From Aurantiacibacter sp. MUD11 (GTDB taxonomy: Bacteria; Pseudomonadota; Alphaproteobacteria; Sphingomonadales; Sphingomonadaceae): a stretch of DNA of 64,000 nucleotides. Every line of letters begins with the position of its first letter. The first letter of the stretch is position 1. The position numbers were made by a program, and so were the translations under genes. The notes under the pieces are model-generated. The model searched no databases. It was not told the DNA's origin and saw nothing but the letters and a program-made list of their open reading frames with translations. Shown here piece by piece: positions 9,957 to 19,073 of the stretch. Location of the stretch: NCBI RefSeq assembly GCF_026967575.1, contig NZ_CP114054.1:620001-684000 (forward strand), given 5' to 3'.

Positions 9957-11467
9957 CTCAGTCCTGCCGCCTTCAGCAGCGCCTCGGTGCTCGCATCGAA
10001 CTTCTCGCCGCCAGCCTCGATCTTCTTGGCGATTTCCTTGCCCAGTTCGACGCCGAACTGGTCGAAGGGGTTGATGTCCATCAGCACGGCATTGGCGAAG
10101 GTGCGGTGTTCGGCAAAGGCGATCAGCGCGCCGAAGGTTGCCGCGTCGAGGTCGTCGACCAGGATCGTCGCCGAAGGGCGGTTGCCCGGATAGCTGCGGT
10201 GCGGATCGTCCGACTGGCGACCGCTCATCAGCGCGGCACCCTGCGCAAAGCAGTTCATCAGCAGGATGTGGTGGTGTGCCGGGTCCAGTTCGTCACCGGG
10301 CGCGATACTGGCGATGAAGTCGATGGGAACGAGGTGCGTGCCCTGGTGCAGCAGCTGGAACACCGCGTGCTGCGCATCGGTGCCAACCCCGCCCCAGGTG
10401 ATCGGCGCGGTGGGGCCGGACGGTTCGCCCGCGACAGTCACGCGCTTGCCGTTCGATTCCATCTCCAACTGCTGGAGGTAGTCAGGCAACAGGCGCAGGC
10501 GTTCATCGTAGGCGAAGACCGCGCGGGTCTGCGCACCGCGCAGGCGGGTGTAGAAAATGTCGGCAAAGGCCGCGCGCAGCGGCAGGTTGTCACGCCCGTC
10601 GGTATCGCGGAAGTGCGCGTCCACGCGCGCCGCGCCGTCGAGCATGTGCTCGAAATCTTCCCAGCCTACCGCGATGGCGATGGGGAAACCGATGGAGGAC
10701 CACATCGAGTAGCGGCCGCCCACGCTCTCCGCGAACGGCAGGATGCGGGTTTCGTCCACGCCCCATTCCACGGCTTTCTCCGGCGCGGCGGTGAGCGCGA
10801 TGACGCGGCCGGTCGGGTCGGACACGCCATTGTCAGCCAGCCACTTCAACGCGCTGTGGGCGTTGGTCATCGTCTCGATGGTGGTGAAGGTCTTGGAGGC
10901 TACGGCAACCAGCGTGGTGGCCGGGTCGCAGGCGGCAAATGCCTCTTCCAGCGCGACACCGTCGATGTTGGAGACGACGTGCACGTCGACCAGCGCCAAG
11001 TCGCGGCTGAGCGCGTCCACCGCCAGTGCCGGGCCCAGCGCACTGCCGCCGATGCCGACGTGGATCAGGTGCTTCACCTCGCCCAGCGCGCCGGCGTGAA
11101 TGGCTTCCACCAGCAGCTTCATCCGGTGTCGCAGCGCCTCGGCTTCCTCGACGCTCGAATCCTTGCCGACGCCGCGCAGCGCGGAATGCTCGGCCGCGCG
11201 GCCTTCGGTGGGGTTCACCACTTCGCCCGCAAACAGCTTCGCGCGCATCTCGGCAAAGCCGGCGGCTTCCGCCAGCGCCTCGAAATCGGCCAGCAGGCCG
11301 TCAGTCAGGTGCGTTTTCGACCAGTCGAACAGGATCCCGCCCTCGGCCAGTTCCAGACGCGCGGAAAGCTTGTCGACCCGGTCCTCGTCGGCATCGAACA
11401 GCTCTGCCAGCGTGGGATCGGGATGGAGGGCAAGTGCCTCCCAGGCTTCGTCGCGAGTCTTGGTCAA
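9953..11467 (-). CDS. pgi: Glucose-6-phosphate isomerase
   Basis: A 504-residue glycolytic/gluconeogenic isomerase interconverting glucose 6-phosphate and fructose 6-phosphate. Signatures: HVGIGGSALGP near residue 158, VASKTFTTIETMTNA near 225, VGGRYSMWSSIGFPIA near 285, and NFFAQG-type LMNCFAQGAALM near 410; the C-terminal lysine region (NPFDQFGVELGKEIAKKI) is intact. The start is TTG at 11465-11467 with AAGGA upstream and gives the expected N-terminus MTKTRDEAWEAL. It is divergent from lepB across 230 bp. Coupled downstream to the old-yellow-enzyme gene. Confidence 0.95.
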   Translation of the reverse strand: MTKTRDEAWEALALHPDPTLAELFDADEDRVDKLSARLELAEGGILFDWSKTHLTDGLLADFEALAEAAGFAEMRAKLFAGEVVNPTEGRAAEHSALRGVGKDSSVEEAEALRHRMKLLVEAIHAGALGEVKHLIHVGIGGSALGPALAVDALSRDLALVDVHVVSNIDGVALEEAFAACDPATTLVAVASKTFTTIETMTNAHSALKWLADNGVSDPTGRVIALTAAPEKAVEWGVDETRILPFAESVGGRYSMWSSIGFPIAIAVGWEDFEHMLDGAARVDAHFRDTDGRDNLPLRAAFADIFYTRLRGAQTRAVFAYDERLRLLPDYLQQLEMESNGKRVTVAGEPSGPTAPITWGGVGTDAQHAVFQLLHQGTHLVPIDFIASIAPGDELDPAHHHILLMNCFAQGAALMSGRQSDDPHRSYPGNRPSATILVDDLDAATFGALIAFAEHRTFANAVLMDINPFDQFGVELGKEIAKKIEAGGEKFDASTEALLKAAGLS

Positions 11468-11697
11468 GGCCGGTTCCTTTCCTACACAGTCGCCTATTGG
11501 CTAGGCCCTCAGGCCATGAATGGGAACCGGAAAAAGCACGCAATTCCGCCGGATGGAGCCTGTTTTTCCTCCCTGGCGGTTTTTGCCCCAAGACTGTGTT
11601 CCAGGTGTTCCACATTAGGCCGCCGACCGGGCAAATTCCCGCCGGTTTCCACGCGCATGCTTGACCTACGGCAAGACTGGCAACATTGACCCTCGCG

Positions 11698-12534
11698 ATG
11701 AGTGAAAACGCCCCAACCCGCGAAGTGGTCGACCCTGCCGAGCAGAAGACCGAGGAACAGGAAGACTGGAAGAGCTTCGGCTGGTTCCTGGTCAAGCTGG
11801 TGATCGTGGTGCTGATCTTCCGCACCTTCTTCTTCACCAGCTTCAACATCCCGTCGGAAAGCATGATGCCGCGCCTGCTGGTGGGCGACTACATGTTCGC
11901 GCAGAAGTGGTCCTACGGCTATTCGCGCTATTCGCTGCCGTTCAACGTGGACATGGGCAACGGACGGATTTTCGATACCCTGCCCGAACATGGCGACATC
12001 GCCATCTTCAAACACCCGATCGACAAGACCGACTACATCAAGCGCGTGATCGGCCTGCCCGGCGACAGCGTGCAGATGGTGGACGGCGTGCTGCACCTGA
12101 ACGGCAATGCCGTGCCGAAGGAACGGATCGAGGACTTCGTGCTGCCCGTGCGCCCCGGTGGCCGTTGCTATGACGGACGCTTCGCCATGCAGCTGGACGA
12201 CGGCACGCCCGCATGCCGCTATCCGCAGTTCCGCGAAACGCTGCCCAATGGCGTCAGCTACAACGTGCTGGACCTCGGCATTGTCGGCGTCGACAACACC
12301 GCGCCGGTCATCATCCCCGAAGGCCATGTCTTCATGATGGGTGACAACCGCGACAATTCGCAGGACAGCCGCCGCGCCTCCGTCGCCGGTGGCTGGGTGG
12401 GCCTGGTGCCGACCGAGAACCTCGTTGCCGAAGCCACCTTCATGTACTGGTCCACCGACGGCAATGCCGAATGGGTGAAGCCATGGACCTGGTTCACCGC
12501 CGCGCGGTGGAGCCGGATGTTCCGCGGCATATGA
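11698..12534 (+). CDS. lepB: Signal peptidase I
   Basis: A 278-residue inner-membrane endopeptidase that removes signal peptides from secreted proteins. One N-terminal transmembrane helix lies at about residues 28-48, followed by the catalytic serine in SFNIPSESMMPRLLVGDY and the general-base lysine in YIKRVIGLPGD. Box E is GDNRDNSQDSR. The ATG at 11698 is preferred over a TTG 12 bp upstream. First gene of the lepB-rnc-era run common in alphaproteobacteria; the stop overlaps the rnc start as ATGA. Confidence 0.95.
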   Translation: MSENAPTREVVDPAEQKTEEQEDWKSFGWFLVKLVIVVLIFRTFFFTSFNIPSESMMPRLLVGDYMFAQKWSYGYSRYSLPFNVDMGNGRIFDTLPEHGDIAIFKHPIDKTDYIKRVIGLPGDSVQMVDGVLHLNGNAVPKERIEDFVLPVRPGGRCYDGRFAMQLDDGTPACRYPQFRETLPNGVSYNVLDLGIVGVDNTAPVIIPEGHVFMMGDNRDNSQDSRRASVAGGWVGLVPTENLVAEATFMYWSTDGNAEWVKPWTWFTAARWSRMFRGI

Positions 12535-13202
12535 GCCTGCTCGAACCCGCCACCGTGGAATGGCTGCGCGAGCGCGGTTTCACCGTCAATGACGAGGACC
12601 TGTGGTGCGCCGCCCTCACTCACGGCAGCACCGGCGAGACCTACGACTACCAGCGGTTGGAATTCCTCGGCGACCGGGTGCTGGGGCTGACCATTGCCGA
12701 CTGGCTCTACGAACATTCCGACGCGGCCGAGGGCAAGCTGGCGCAACGGCTGAATGCGCTGGTCAGCAAGCATACCTGCGCCATGCGTGCTCGCGCGCTG
12801 GGTGCGGCGGAGCACGTCCGCCTCGGCAAGCAGGCGCGCGAGGACGGCGCGCAGGACAGCGACAATGTCCTTGGCGACATCATGGAAGCCCTTCTGGGCG
12901 CCAATTTCCAGGAGGCCGGCTTCGATGCCACGCGCGCGCTGATCCGCGAGATCTGGCGGGAGGTCTTCGAAGGCCAGACCGGCCACCGCAAGCATCCCAA
13001 GAGCGCGCTGCAGGAATGGGCTGCCGGCAACCAGCGCCGCCCGCCGGTGTACAAGGTCATCGCCACCTCCGGCCCGGATCACGCCCGCCGCTTCACCGTC
13101 GAAGTGAGCGTGCACAATGTTGGCGCGGTGGAGGCCGAGGCCGGTGGCAAGCAGGATGCCGAGACCGAGGCAGCACGACTGTTCATGGAGAAGTTCGGAT
13201 GA
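12531..13202 (+). CDS. rnc: Ribonuclease III
   Basis: A 223-residue double-strand-specific endoribonuclease that processes rRNA precursors and regulatory duplexes. The RNase III signature RLEFLGDRVLGL appears near residue 41, and the second acidic cluster DNVLGDIMEALLGA near 109. A C-terminal dsRBD runs from about 148 to the end (HPKSALQEWAAG to AETEAARLFMEKF). Overlaps lepB by 4 bp (ATGA) and era by 4 bp, so translation is likely coupled through all three genes. Confidence 0.95.
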   Translation: MSLLEPATVEWLRERGFTVNDEDLWCAALTHGSTGETYDYQRLEFLGDRVLGLTIADWLYEHSDAAEGKLAQRLNALVSKHTCAMRARALGAAEHVRLGKQAREDGAQDSDNVLGDIMEALLGANFQEAGFDATRALIREIWREVFEGQTGHRKHPKSALQEWAAGNQRRPPVYKVIATSGPDHARRFTVEVSVHNVGAVEAEAGGKQDAETEAARLFMEKFG

Positions 13203-14104
13203 GCGAGACCGACAAGGAGAGGTGCGGCGTCGTCGCCGTGATCGGGGCGCCCAATGCCGGCAAGTCGACGCTGGTGAACCAGCTGGTCGGCCAGAAGGTC
13301 GCCATAACCAGCCCCAAGGCGCAGACCACGCGCGCACGGCTCTTGGGCATCGCCCTGCATGACAAGGCGCAGATGATCCTGGTCGATACGCCGGGCATCT
13401 TCGCTCCCAAGCGCCGGCTGGACCGCGCCATGGTGAGCGCGGCCTGGGAAGGCGCCGTCGCCGCCGACGCGGTGTTGCTGGTGGTCGACCCGGTCAAGCA
13501 GCGCCGGCACGAACTGATGCCGCTGCTGGAGCAGCTGAAGGACCGCAAGGAGCGCAAGATCCTCGTGCTCAACAAGGTCGACGTGTCGAAGAAGGAGCCG
13601 CTGCTCGAACTGGCGCAGGAATTGACTGCCGAGGTCGACTTCGCGGAGGTCTACTTCGTCTCCGCCCTGACGGGTGACGGCGTTCCGGAACTGAAGGCCA
13701 ACCTTGCCCGGTTGATGCCCGAAGGGCCGTGGCATTACCCGGAAGACCAGGTATCCGACGCGTCCGAACGCCTGCTCGCCGCCGAGGTGACGCGCGAGCA
13801 GCTCTACGCGCAGTTGCACGACGAATTGCCCTACGATGCCGCAGTACGCCCCGAGAGCTACACCCAGCGCCCCGACGGCAGCGTGGAAATCCGCCAGCAG
13901 ATCGTGATCGCGCGCGACAGCCAGAAGCCCATCGTGCTCGGCAAGCGCGGACAGCGGATCAAGGAAATCGGCGAGGCCGCGCGCAAGGAGCTGGCAGAGC
14001 TGCTTGGGCAGAAGGTCCATCTCTTCCTGCATGTGAAGGTGGACGAGAAATGGGCCGAAAACCGCGAGATCTACGAAGAGATCGGCCTCGACTGGGTGAA
14101 ATAG
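13199..14104 (+). CDS. era: GTPase Era
   Basis: A 301-residue ribosome-biogenesis GTPase that binds 16S rRNA and acts in small-subunit maturation. G1 GAPNAGKST is at residues 17-25, G3 DTPG near 64, G4 NKVD near 125, and SAL near 152. A KH RNA-binding domain fills the C-terminus (QQIVIARDSQKPIVLGKRG near 235). Starts at ATG 13199 inside the rnc stop. A short 6-bp hairpin (14103-14117) overlaps its stop and faces the convergent response-regulator gene. Confidence 0.95.
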   Translation: MSETDKERCGVVAVIGAPNAGKSTLVNQLVGQKVAITSPKAQTTRARLLGIALHDKAQMILVDTPGIFAPKRRLDRAMVSAAWEGAVAADAVLLVVDPVKQRRHELMPLLEQLKDRKERKILVLNKVDVSKKEPLLELAQELTAEVDFAEVYFVSALTGDGVPELKANLARLMPEGPWHYPEDQVSDASERLLAAEVTREQLYAQLHDELPYDAAVRPESYTQRPDGSVEIRQQIVIARDSQKPIVLGKRGQRIKEIGEAARKELAELLGQKVHLFLHVKVDEKWAENREIYEEIGLDWVK

Positions 14105-14116
14105 CCGCTGCGCGGC

Positions 14117-14779
14117 TCAGGCAACGCCCAGCTTGGCCAGCTTCTTGCGGACCTGGTCTTCCTCGAACGGCTTGACGATGTAGTCATCCGCGCCCGCCTT
14201 GATGCCGGCGTGAATGTCCTTCGCATCACCCTTCGACGTGCAGAAGATGACCGTCGGCGCGCGGTCGGTCGGCATGGCGCGCAGGGCGGTCACGAATTCC
14301 AGCCCGCTCATCACCGGCATGTTCCAGTCGGTCAGCACGAGATGCGGCATTTCGTGCTGGCAACGGGCCAGCGCCTCTTCGCCGTTCTCCGCCTCGCTCA
14401 CCTGGTAGCCGAGGTCGAGCATCATCTTCGCCGCTACCTTGCGGATCACGCGGCTGTCGTCGACGACCAGGCAGCTCTTGCCGTTGCCGGACGGATGGGC
14501 AACGCCGTCGCGTTCCGCCTTGGCAGCGCGCACGATGGCATCGGTGTCGAGTTCGGCGTCGTCGACAGAGTCAGCCTCCGGTTCGACGGGTGCTGGCTGC
14601 GGCGCAGCGGCAGCAGCCTTGGCCTGCTCGATGATCTCGTCTTCGGGCGACTCCACCGGCGCTTCCTTGCGCGCGGCGCTGCGGCTGGCGGCAAGGCGCT
14701 CGGCGAGCGTGGTGCCATCGGACGGTTTCGCCTCGGCCTGGGCGCGGGGTCCGGTGGTACGCTTGATCAGGTGTTGCAT
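14117..14779 (-). CDS. Response regulator receiver protein with long disordered N-terminal extension
   Basis: A 220-residue protein. Residues 1-100 are low-complexity, rich in Ala, Glu, Asp and Pro, and look disordered. Residues about 102-220 form a complete CheY-like receiver: LVVDDSRVIRK with the acidic pocket, phospho-acceptor Asp in LVLTDWNMPVMSG, a CTSK switch segment and the conserved Lys in DYIVKPF. There is no output domain, so it probably acts by protein-protein contact after phosphorylation by an unseen histidine kinase. The gene faces era tail to tail. The long N-terminal part is unusual for a single-domain receiver. Confidence 0.88.
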   Translation of the reverse strand: MQHLIKRTTGPRAQAEAKPSDGTTLAERLAASRSAARKEAPVESPEDEIIEQAKAAAAAPQPAPVEPEADSVDDAELDTDAIVRAAKAERDGVAHPSGNGKSCLVVDDSRVIRKVAAKMMLDLGYQVSEAENGEEALARCQHEMPHLVLTDWNMPVMSGLEFVTALRAMPTDRAPTVIFCTSKGDAKDIHAGIKAGADDYIVKPFEEDQVRKKLAKLGVA

Positions 14780-14801
14780 GTTTCGCGCTCTCCCCGTGGA
14801 C

Positions 14802-15041
14802 CTAGTAGCCGCCGGTAAGCGAAGCAGCCGCCATCGGCGCTTCGGTTACGCGAACATGGACATAGGGCACCCAGACATCGCCGAATTCGGCCTTCTGGTA
14901 CCACACGTCGAGAACATCGTAGCTTTCCCACAGGCCATTCGAATCCCGCAGGCGAACGCCTTCGCCGATACGCGGGACAGTGGCAAAGCGCAGCTTGTGC
15001 TGCGTCTGGGTCGTCTCGTTCTGGATTTCGACTTCAATCAC
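14802..15041 (-). CDS. Small conserved-looking hypothetical protein
   Basis: A 79-residue soluble protein beginning MIEVEIQNETTQTQHKLRF and containing a likely beta-rich core (LWESYDVLDVWYQ). No family recognised. The GTG start at 15039-15041 is preceded by GAGGT at suitable spacing. It lies 22 bp upstream of the receiver gene on the same strand, so the two may share a transcript. Supported by the ribosome binding site, clean third-position GC bias and position. Confidence 0.6.
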   Translation of the reverse strand: MIEVEIQNETTQTQHKLRFATVPRIGEGVRLRDSNGLWESYDVLDVWYQKAEFGDVWVPYVHVRVTEAPMAAASLTGGY

Positions 15042-15135
15042 GTGGCAGACCTCTAATTTGGAAGACCTGCCTAGCGTGGGAAAGTTGATTATTTACCAAC
15101 GCCGTGAAGGATGCCGATCCTTAGCATGCAATGGG

Positions 15136-15726
15136 CTACACCCCTTGCGACGGCCCCGCCACGAAGGCGACACGCACGGTCTGCAGGTATGGGACAGAAT
15201 TGCCATCTTCACCGGAAAAGGTGCGAACCTCGTGCCTGCCTAGTTCTCCGCAAGCAGCCTCGACGAAGTTCTGCGGAGCATTGGCGTCCCTGCCTTCGCA
15301 GGCAAGCAGACTGCCCGACGCGTCGAAAAAGGCATTAACAAAGATGTCGGTCCGCTCGTCCCCGTCGGGAAGAGATGGAGTCTGAAGAGCGATGAACGGA
15401 CGCTGGAAACTGGTGCCCTGGTAGCGGCCAACCGCAATTTCCATCTCTAGCCGCACATGTTGCGGCGTCCCGTCCGGACCGGTGCCAGACCGGAAGCGCC
15501 TGCGTTCTATGGCCGGGCAGATCTGCTCCGGTCCCCGCTCGTCACCGTGAAATTCGAGCATGCGGCAAGCCAGTGGGTCACCCTCTGGCGAGACATCGAC
15601 TTCGATCCGGACGATAACATCGTTCCGGACACGGCCGATGAAGCGTTGCATGAGCTGCGCCTGCTGGCCCTCGCTCAGCGATGCCGAGGACATCGCACTC
15701 ACAGCGGCCAAGGCGAGGACTAACAT
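15136..15726 (-). CDS. Exported hypothetical protein with two TonB-C-terminus-like repeats
   Basis: A 196-residue protein with an N-terminal hydrophobic signal-like segment (residues 1-15, LALAAVSAMSSA). The body contains two related modules, each with a cysteine after a strand such as PLACRMLEF...ICPAIERRRFRSG, resembling the C-terminal fold of TonB (a cysteine, then xxIxxxRFxPa). There is no proline-rich TonB linker, so it is not a normal TonB. It starts 12 bp after the topA stop and is likely expressed from the topA transcript. Function unknown. Confidence 0.65.
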   Translation of the reverse strand: MLVLALAAVSAMSSASLSEGQQAQLMQRFIGRVRNDVIVRIEVDVSPEGDPLACRMLEFHGDERGPEQICPAIERRRFRSGTGPDGTPQHVRLEMEIAVGRYQGTSFQRPFIALQTPSLPDGDERTDIFVNAFFDASGSLLACEGRDANAPQNFVEAACGELGRHEVRTFSGEDGNSVPYLQTVRVAFVAGPSQGV

Positions 15727-15738
15727 GCCGATTTCCCG

Positions 15739-18270
15739 CTACTTCGCCGCCGCCTTCTTCTTGGCGGGAGCCTTCTTCTTTTTCGCGGGGGCCTTGCGCT
15801 TCTTCTTGGCCGGCCCCTTGGCCGCTTTCGCGGCGATCAGGGCCAGCGCCTCGTCCAGCGTCAGGGCATCCTTGTCCTTGTCGCGCGGGATGGTGGCGTT
15901 GACGTTGCCGTCGGTGACATAGGGGCCATAGCGGCCGTCCATCAGCTTCACCTCGTCGCCGGCTTCGGTCTTGCCGAGCACCTTGAGCGGTTCGCGGCTA
16001 CCACGCCCGCCCTTGCGGTTCGCCGCCTGCGCCAGCAGGTCGACTGCGCGGTTCATGCCGACATCGAACACATCGCGCGTGCCCGAAAGCTTCGCATACT
16101 TGCCATCGTGCCGCAGGTAGGGCCCGTAGCGACCGATCGCCGCCTCGATATCGAGGCCGGTTTCCGGGTGGGGACCGATGATGCGCGGCAGGCCCAGCAG
16201 CTTGAGCGCCCATTCAAGGTCGAAATCGTCGATGTCCTTGGGGATGGAGGCGCGTTTGGCCTCCTTGCCCTCGCCCATCTGCACATAGGGGCCGAAGCGC
16301 CCCGTCTTGCGCTCCACCGGCAGGCCGGTTTCGGGATCTTCGCCCATCACCCCGTCGTCGGAGCCGTCGTCACCGCCCGGCTGGCCGAATTTGCGCCGGA
16401 AATTGCATTCCGGGTAGTTCACGCAGCCGATGAAGGCGCCATAGCGCCCACCGCGCAGGTGCAGTTCGCCGCCTTCGCGGCCCTGTTCCGCGCACAATGG
16501 GCACCAGCGCGGCGGATTGCCGTCCTCGCGCTCGGGAAAGAGGTAGTCGGAGAGGAACTCGTCCAGCACCTCGGTCACTTCCGATGGCTGGCGTTCCATC
16601 ACCTCGTCGCTCTTGGGCTTGAAGTCGCGCCAGAACCTGCCGAGCAGTTCCTTGTACTCGGCCCGGCCGCCGGAGACTTCGTCCAGCTCGTCTTCCATGC
16701 CCGCGGTAAAGTCGTAGGCCACATACCGGGGGAAGAAACGCTCCAGAAATGCTGTTAGGAGGCGGCCCGAATCCTCTGCGAAGAAACGATTCTTCTCCAT
16801 CCGCACGTAATCGCGATCGCGCAGGGTCTGGATGGTTGAGGCATAGGTGGACGGACGCCCGATTCCCAGTTCCTCCAGCCGTTTCACCAGGCTGGCTTCG
16901 GAGAAGCGCGGCGGTGGCTGTGTGAAGTGTTGCGTCGCCTCGACGGCCTTCTTCGCCGGGGCATCGCCCTTGCGCATCACCGGCAGCAGGTTGTCGTCAT
17001 CCTCGTCCGACTTCTCGTCGCGGCCTTCGGAATAGACCGCCAGGAAACCGGGGAACTTCACCACCTGGCCGGTGGCGCGCAATTCGTGCTTGCCGGTGGG
17101 ATCGCGCATGGTGACTGTGGTGCGTTCCAGCTGCGCGGTCGCCATCTGGCTGGCCATCGCGCGCTTGAAGATCAGGTCGTACAGCTTGGCCTCGTCGCCC
17201 GATCCGGCACGGTCGCGACCGAAATTGGTCGGACGGATGGCCTCGTGCGCTTCCTGCGCGTTCTTGGCCTTGGTGGAATAGAAGCGCGGCTTTTCCGGAC
17301 GGTATTCCTCGGCAAACCGCTCCACGATGGCATCGCGCGCGGCCATGATGGCGCTCATGTCCATCTGCACGCCGTCGGTACGCATGTAGGTAATCGCGCC
17401 AGCCTCGTAGAGCGACTGCGCCAGCCGCATGGTGTGGCTGGCGGAGAAGCCCAGCTTGCGCGCGGCTTCCTGCTGCAGCGTGGAGGTGGTGAACGGCGGC
17501 GCGGGATTGCGCTTGAGCGGCTTGGTCTCGACTTCCTCGACGGTGAAGTTGCCCTGCTCGACCGCGGCCTTGGCCGCCATGGCCGTGCCCTCGTCGCCGA
17601 GCGTGAGTCGCTCCAGCTTCTGCCCGTCGAAACGCACCAGTCGGGCGTCGAAATCGGTGCCGTCCTGCGCCATCTTGGCGGTGACGGACCAGTATTCGTC
17701 GGGCTTGAAGATCTCGATCTCGTGCTCGCGCTCGCAAATCAGGCGCAGGGCAACCGACTGTACGCGGCCAGCCGACTTGGCGCCGGGCAGCTTGCGCCAC
17801 AGCACGGGCGAAAGGGTGAAGCCGAACAGGTAATCCAGTGCGCGGCGGCCGAGGTAGGCGTCGATCAGGTCCTGGTCGAGCTCGCGCGGGCTCTTCATCG
17901 CCTCGGTCACGGCGGCCTTGGTGATGGCGTTGAAGGTGACGCGCTCCACCTGCTCCGGCAGCGCCTTGCGCTTCTTCAGCAAGTCCATCACGTGCCAGCT
18001 GATCGCCTCCCCTTCGCGATCGGGGTCGGTCGCGAGGATCAGGCGGTCCGCCTTCTTCGCCGCATCGGCGATGGCCTTTACCTGGCTGCGGTTGCGCTGG
18101 TCGGAATAGACCTCCCAGTCCATCGCGAAGTCTTCCTCCGGCCGCACGCTGCCGTCCTTGGGTGGCAGGTCGCGGACATGGCCGTAAGAGGCGAGAACCT
18201 TGTAGTCCGCGCCGAGATACTTCTCGATGGTCTTCGCCTTGGCCGGCGATTCAACGATGACAAGCTGCAT
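15739..18270 (-). CDS. topA: DNA topoisomerase I
   Basis: An 843-residue type IA topoisomerase that relaxes negative supercoils. N-terminal Toprim domain (MQLVIVESPAKAKTIEKYLG, then DPDREGEAISWH near residue 92); active-site tyrosine in ITYMRTDGVQ near 299. The C-terminal region has one four-cysteine zinc ribbon (CPLC near 594 and GCVNYPEC near 617) and then three repeats around GRFGPYVQ, GRYGPYLR and GRYGPYVT. The last 30 residues are almost pure Lys-Ala-Pro, a DNA-binding tail common in alphaproteobacteria. Upstream DNA contains two overlapping palindromes. Confidence 0.96.
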   Translation of the reverse strand: MQLVIVESPAKAKTIEKYLGADYKVLASYGHVRDLPPKDGSVRPEEDFAMDWEVYSDQRNRSQVKAIADAAKKADRLILATDPDREGEAISWHVMDLLKKRKALPEQVERVTFNAITKAAVTEAMKSPRELDQDLIDAYLGRRALDYLFGFTLSPVLWRKLPGAKSAGRVQSVALRLICEREHEIEIFKPDEYWSVTAKMAQDGTDFDARLVRFDGQKLERLTLGDEGTAMAAKAAVEQGNFTVEEVETKPLKRNPAPPFTTSTLQQEAARKLGFSASHTMRLAQSLYEAGAITYMRTDGVQMDMSAIMAARDAIVERFAEEYRPEKPRFYSTKAKNAQEAHEAIRPTNFGRDRAGSGDEAKLYDLIFKRAMASQMATAQLERTTVTMRDPTGKHELRATGQVVKFPGFLAVYSEGRDEKSDEDDDNLLPVMRKGDAPAKKAVEATQHFTQPPPRFSEASLVKRLEELGIGRPSTYASTIQTLRDRDYVRMEKNRFFAEDSGRLLTAFLERFFPRYVAYDFTAGMEDELDEVSGGRAEYKELLGRFWRDFKPKSDEVMERQPSEVTEVLDEFLSDYLFPEREDGNPPRWCPLCAEQGREGGELHLRGGRYGAFIGCVNYPECNFRRKFGQPGGDDGSDDGVMGEDPETGLPVERKTGRFGPYVQMGEGKEAKRASIPKDIDDFDLEWALKLLGLPRIIGPHPETGLDIEAAIGRYGPYLRHDGKYAKLSGTRDVFDVGMNRAVDLLAQAANRKGGRGSREPLKVLGKTEAGDEVKLMDGRYGPYVTDGNVNATIPRDKDKDALTLDEALALIAAKAAKGPAKKKRKAPAKKKKAPAKKKAAAK

Positions 18271-18289
18271 GATGAGTTCGGGTGGTCCT

Positions 18290-18304
18290 TACACGTGTAC
18301 GTAC
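18290..18304. promoter_or_regulatory. Overlapping palindromes upstream of topA
   Basis: TACACGTGTA (18290-18299) and GTACGTAC (18297-18304) are both perfect palindromes and overlap by 3 bp, 20 bp upstream of the topA start. They could be protein-binding sites or chance in a GC-rich leader; no second copy is seen nearby. Confidence 0.25.
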
Positions 18305-18350
18305 GCGCGAGGGTGAATCGGGTTGCCGAGATTCGTCAAGTGGCCAAGTG

Positions 18351-19028
18351 CTACTCGAACGTCTTCGCCATGGCTCCGTCCGGTCCCGCGATGATCAGCC
18401 GGTACAGCGCACCGCCCATCGCTATGCCGATCATGCTCGATGCGCTCGAGATGAGCTGCGAGATGGTGATGCCCAGCAGATCGTCCGGCTCGAAGCCGGT
18501 CGTGACGAGGAAGGAGATCGCCGCCGGGACGATGATCAGGATCACGATGGCGATCAGGATGGAGAACTCGCTGCCCTTGGTGCGTTCCCAGCTTTCCTTC
18601 ATCGCCTCGATCGCGCCATTGCCCCGGGCGATCACCAAGGGCTGCGCCACGCTCCAGCGCGCCATGAAATAGAGGCCCGGGAAGATGATCAGGATGAAGC
18701 CGATGCCGACCCCCAGCGAATAGAGGATGGACAGCAGCGCATAGCCCAGCAGCTCCTCGTCGGACTTGCGCTCCACCAGGTTGCCCTTGCGCAGCATCAC
18801 TTCGAACAGGACGTAGGCGGCAGCCACGGCAAAGACGAAGGCAATGGCGCCTTTCGCCAGCTCGCGCGTGAACGAGGTGTAGCTCAACCCGAGATAGGCG
18901 ATGGCGGCGTTGACCGCCGTAACGACCATGACGAAGATCAGAGCAGGCACCATGTTACGCTCGATGACATCCAGCGTCGCATTGATGATCGAGCCGATCT
19001 TGAGCTCTCTGGCTGCCTGGAACTCCAT
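18351..19028 (-). CDS. Polytopic membrane protein, glycerophosphodiester-phosphodiesterase membrane-domain-like
   Basis: A 225-residue protein with about six hydrophobic segments and a charged middle loop. The stretch GVGIGFILIIFPGLYFMARW followed by Q, P and an ESWERTKG motif is the hallmark of the membrane domain family found attached to some glycerophosphodiester phosphodiesterases; no catalytic domain is attached here. It is a paralogue of the product of 19445-20113, two genes upstream. The ATG has GGGGGAAAG in front of it. Biochemical role unknown. Confidence 0.7.
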   Translation of the reverse strand: MEFQAARELKIGSIINATLDVIERNMVPALIFVMVVTAVNAAIAYLGLSYTSFTRELAKGAIAFVFAVAAAYVLFEVMLRKGNLVERKSDEELLGYALLSILYSLGVGIGFILIIFPGLYFMARWSVAQPLVIARGNGAIEAMKESWERTKGSEFSILIAIVILIIVPAAISFLVTTGFEPDDLLGITISQLISSASSMIGIAMGGALYRLIIAGPDGAMAKTFE

Positions 19029-19073
19029 GATCTTTCCCCCGAAATTGCCGTCCCCGGCACACAGTCGCTGATT

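Noticed and set aside
14103..14117. Terminator between era and the receiver gene
   Set aside because: Only a 6-bp stem with no T-tract on either strand; too weak to list as a terminator.
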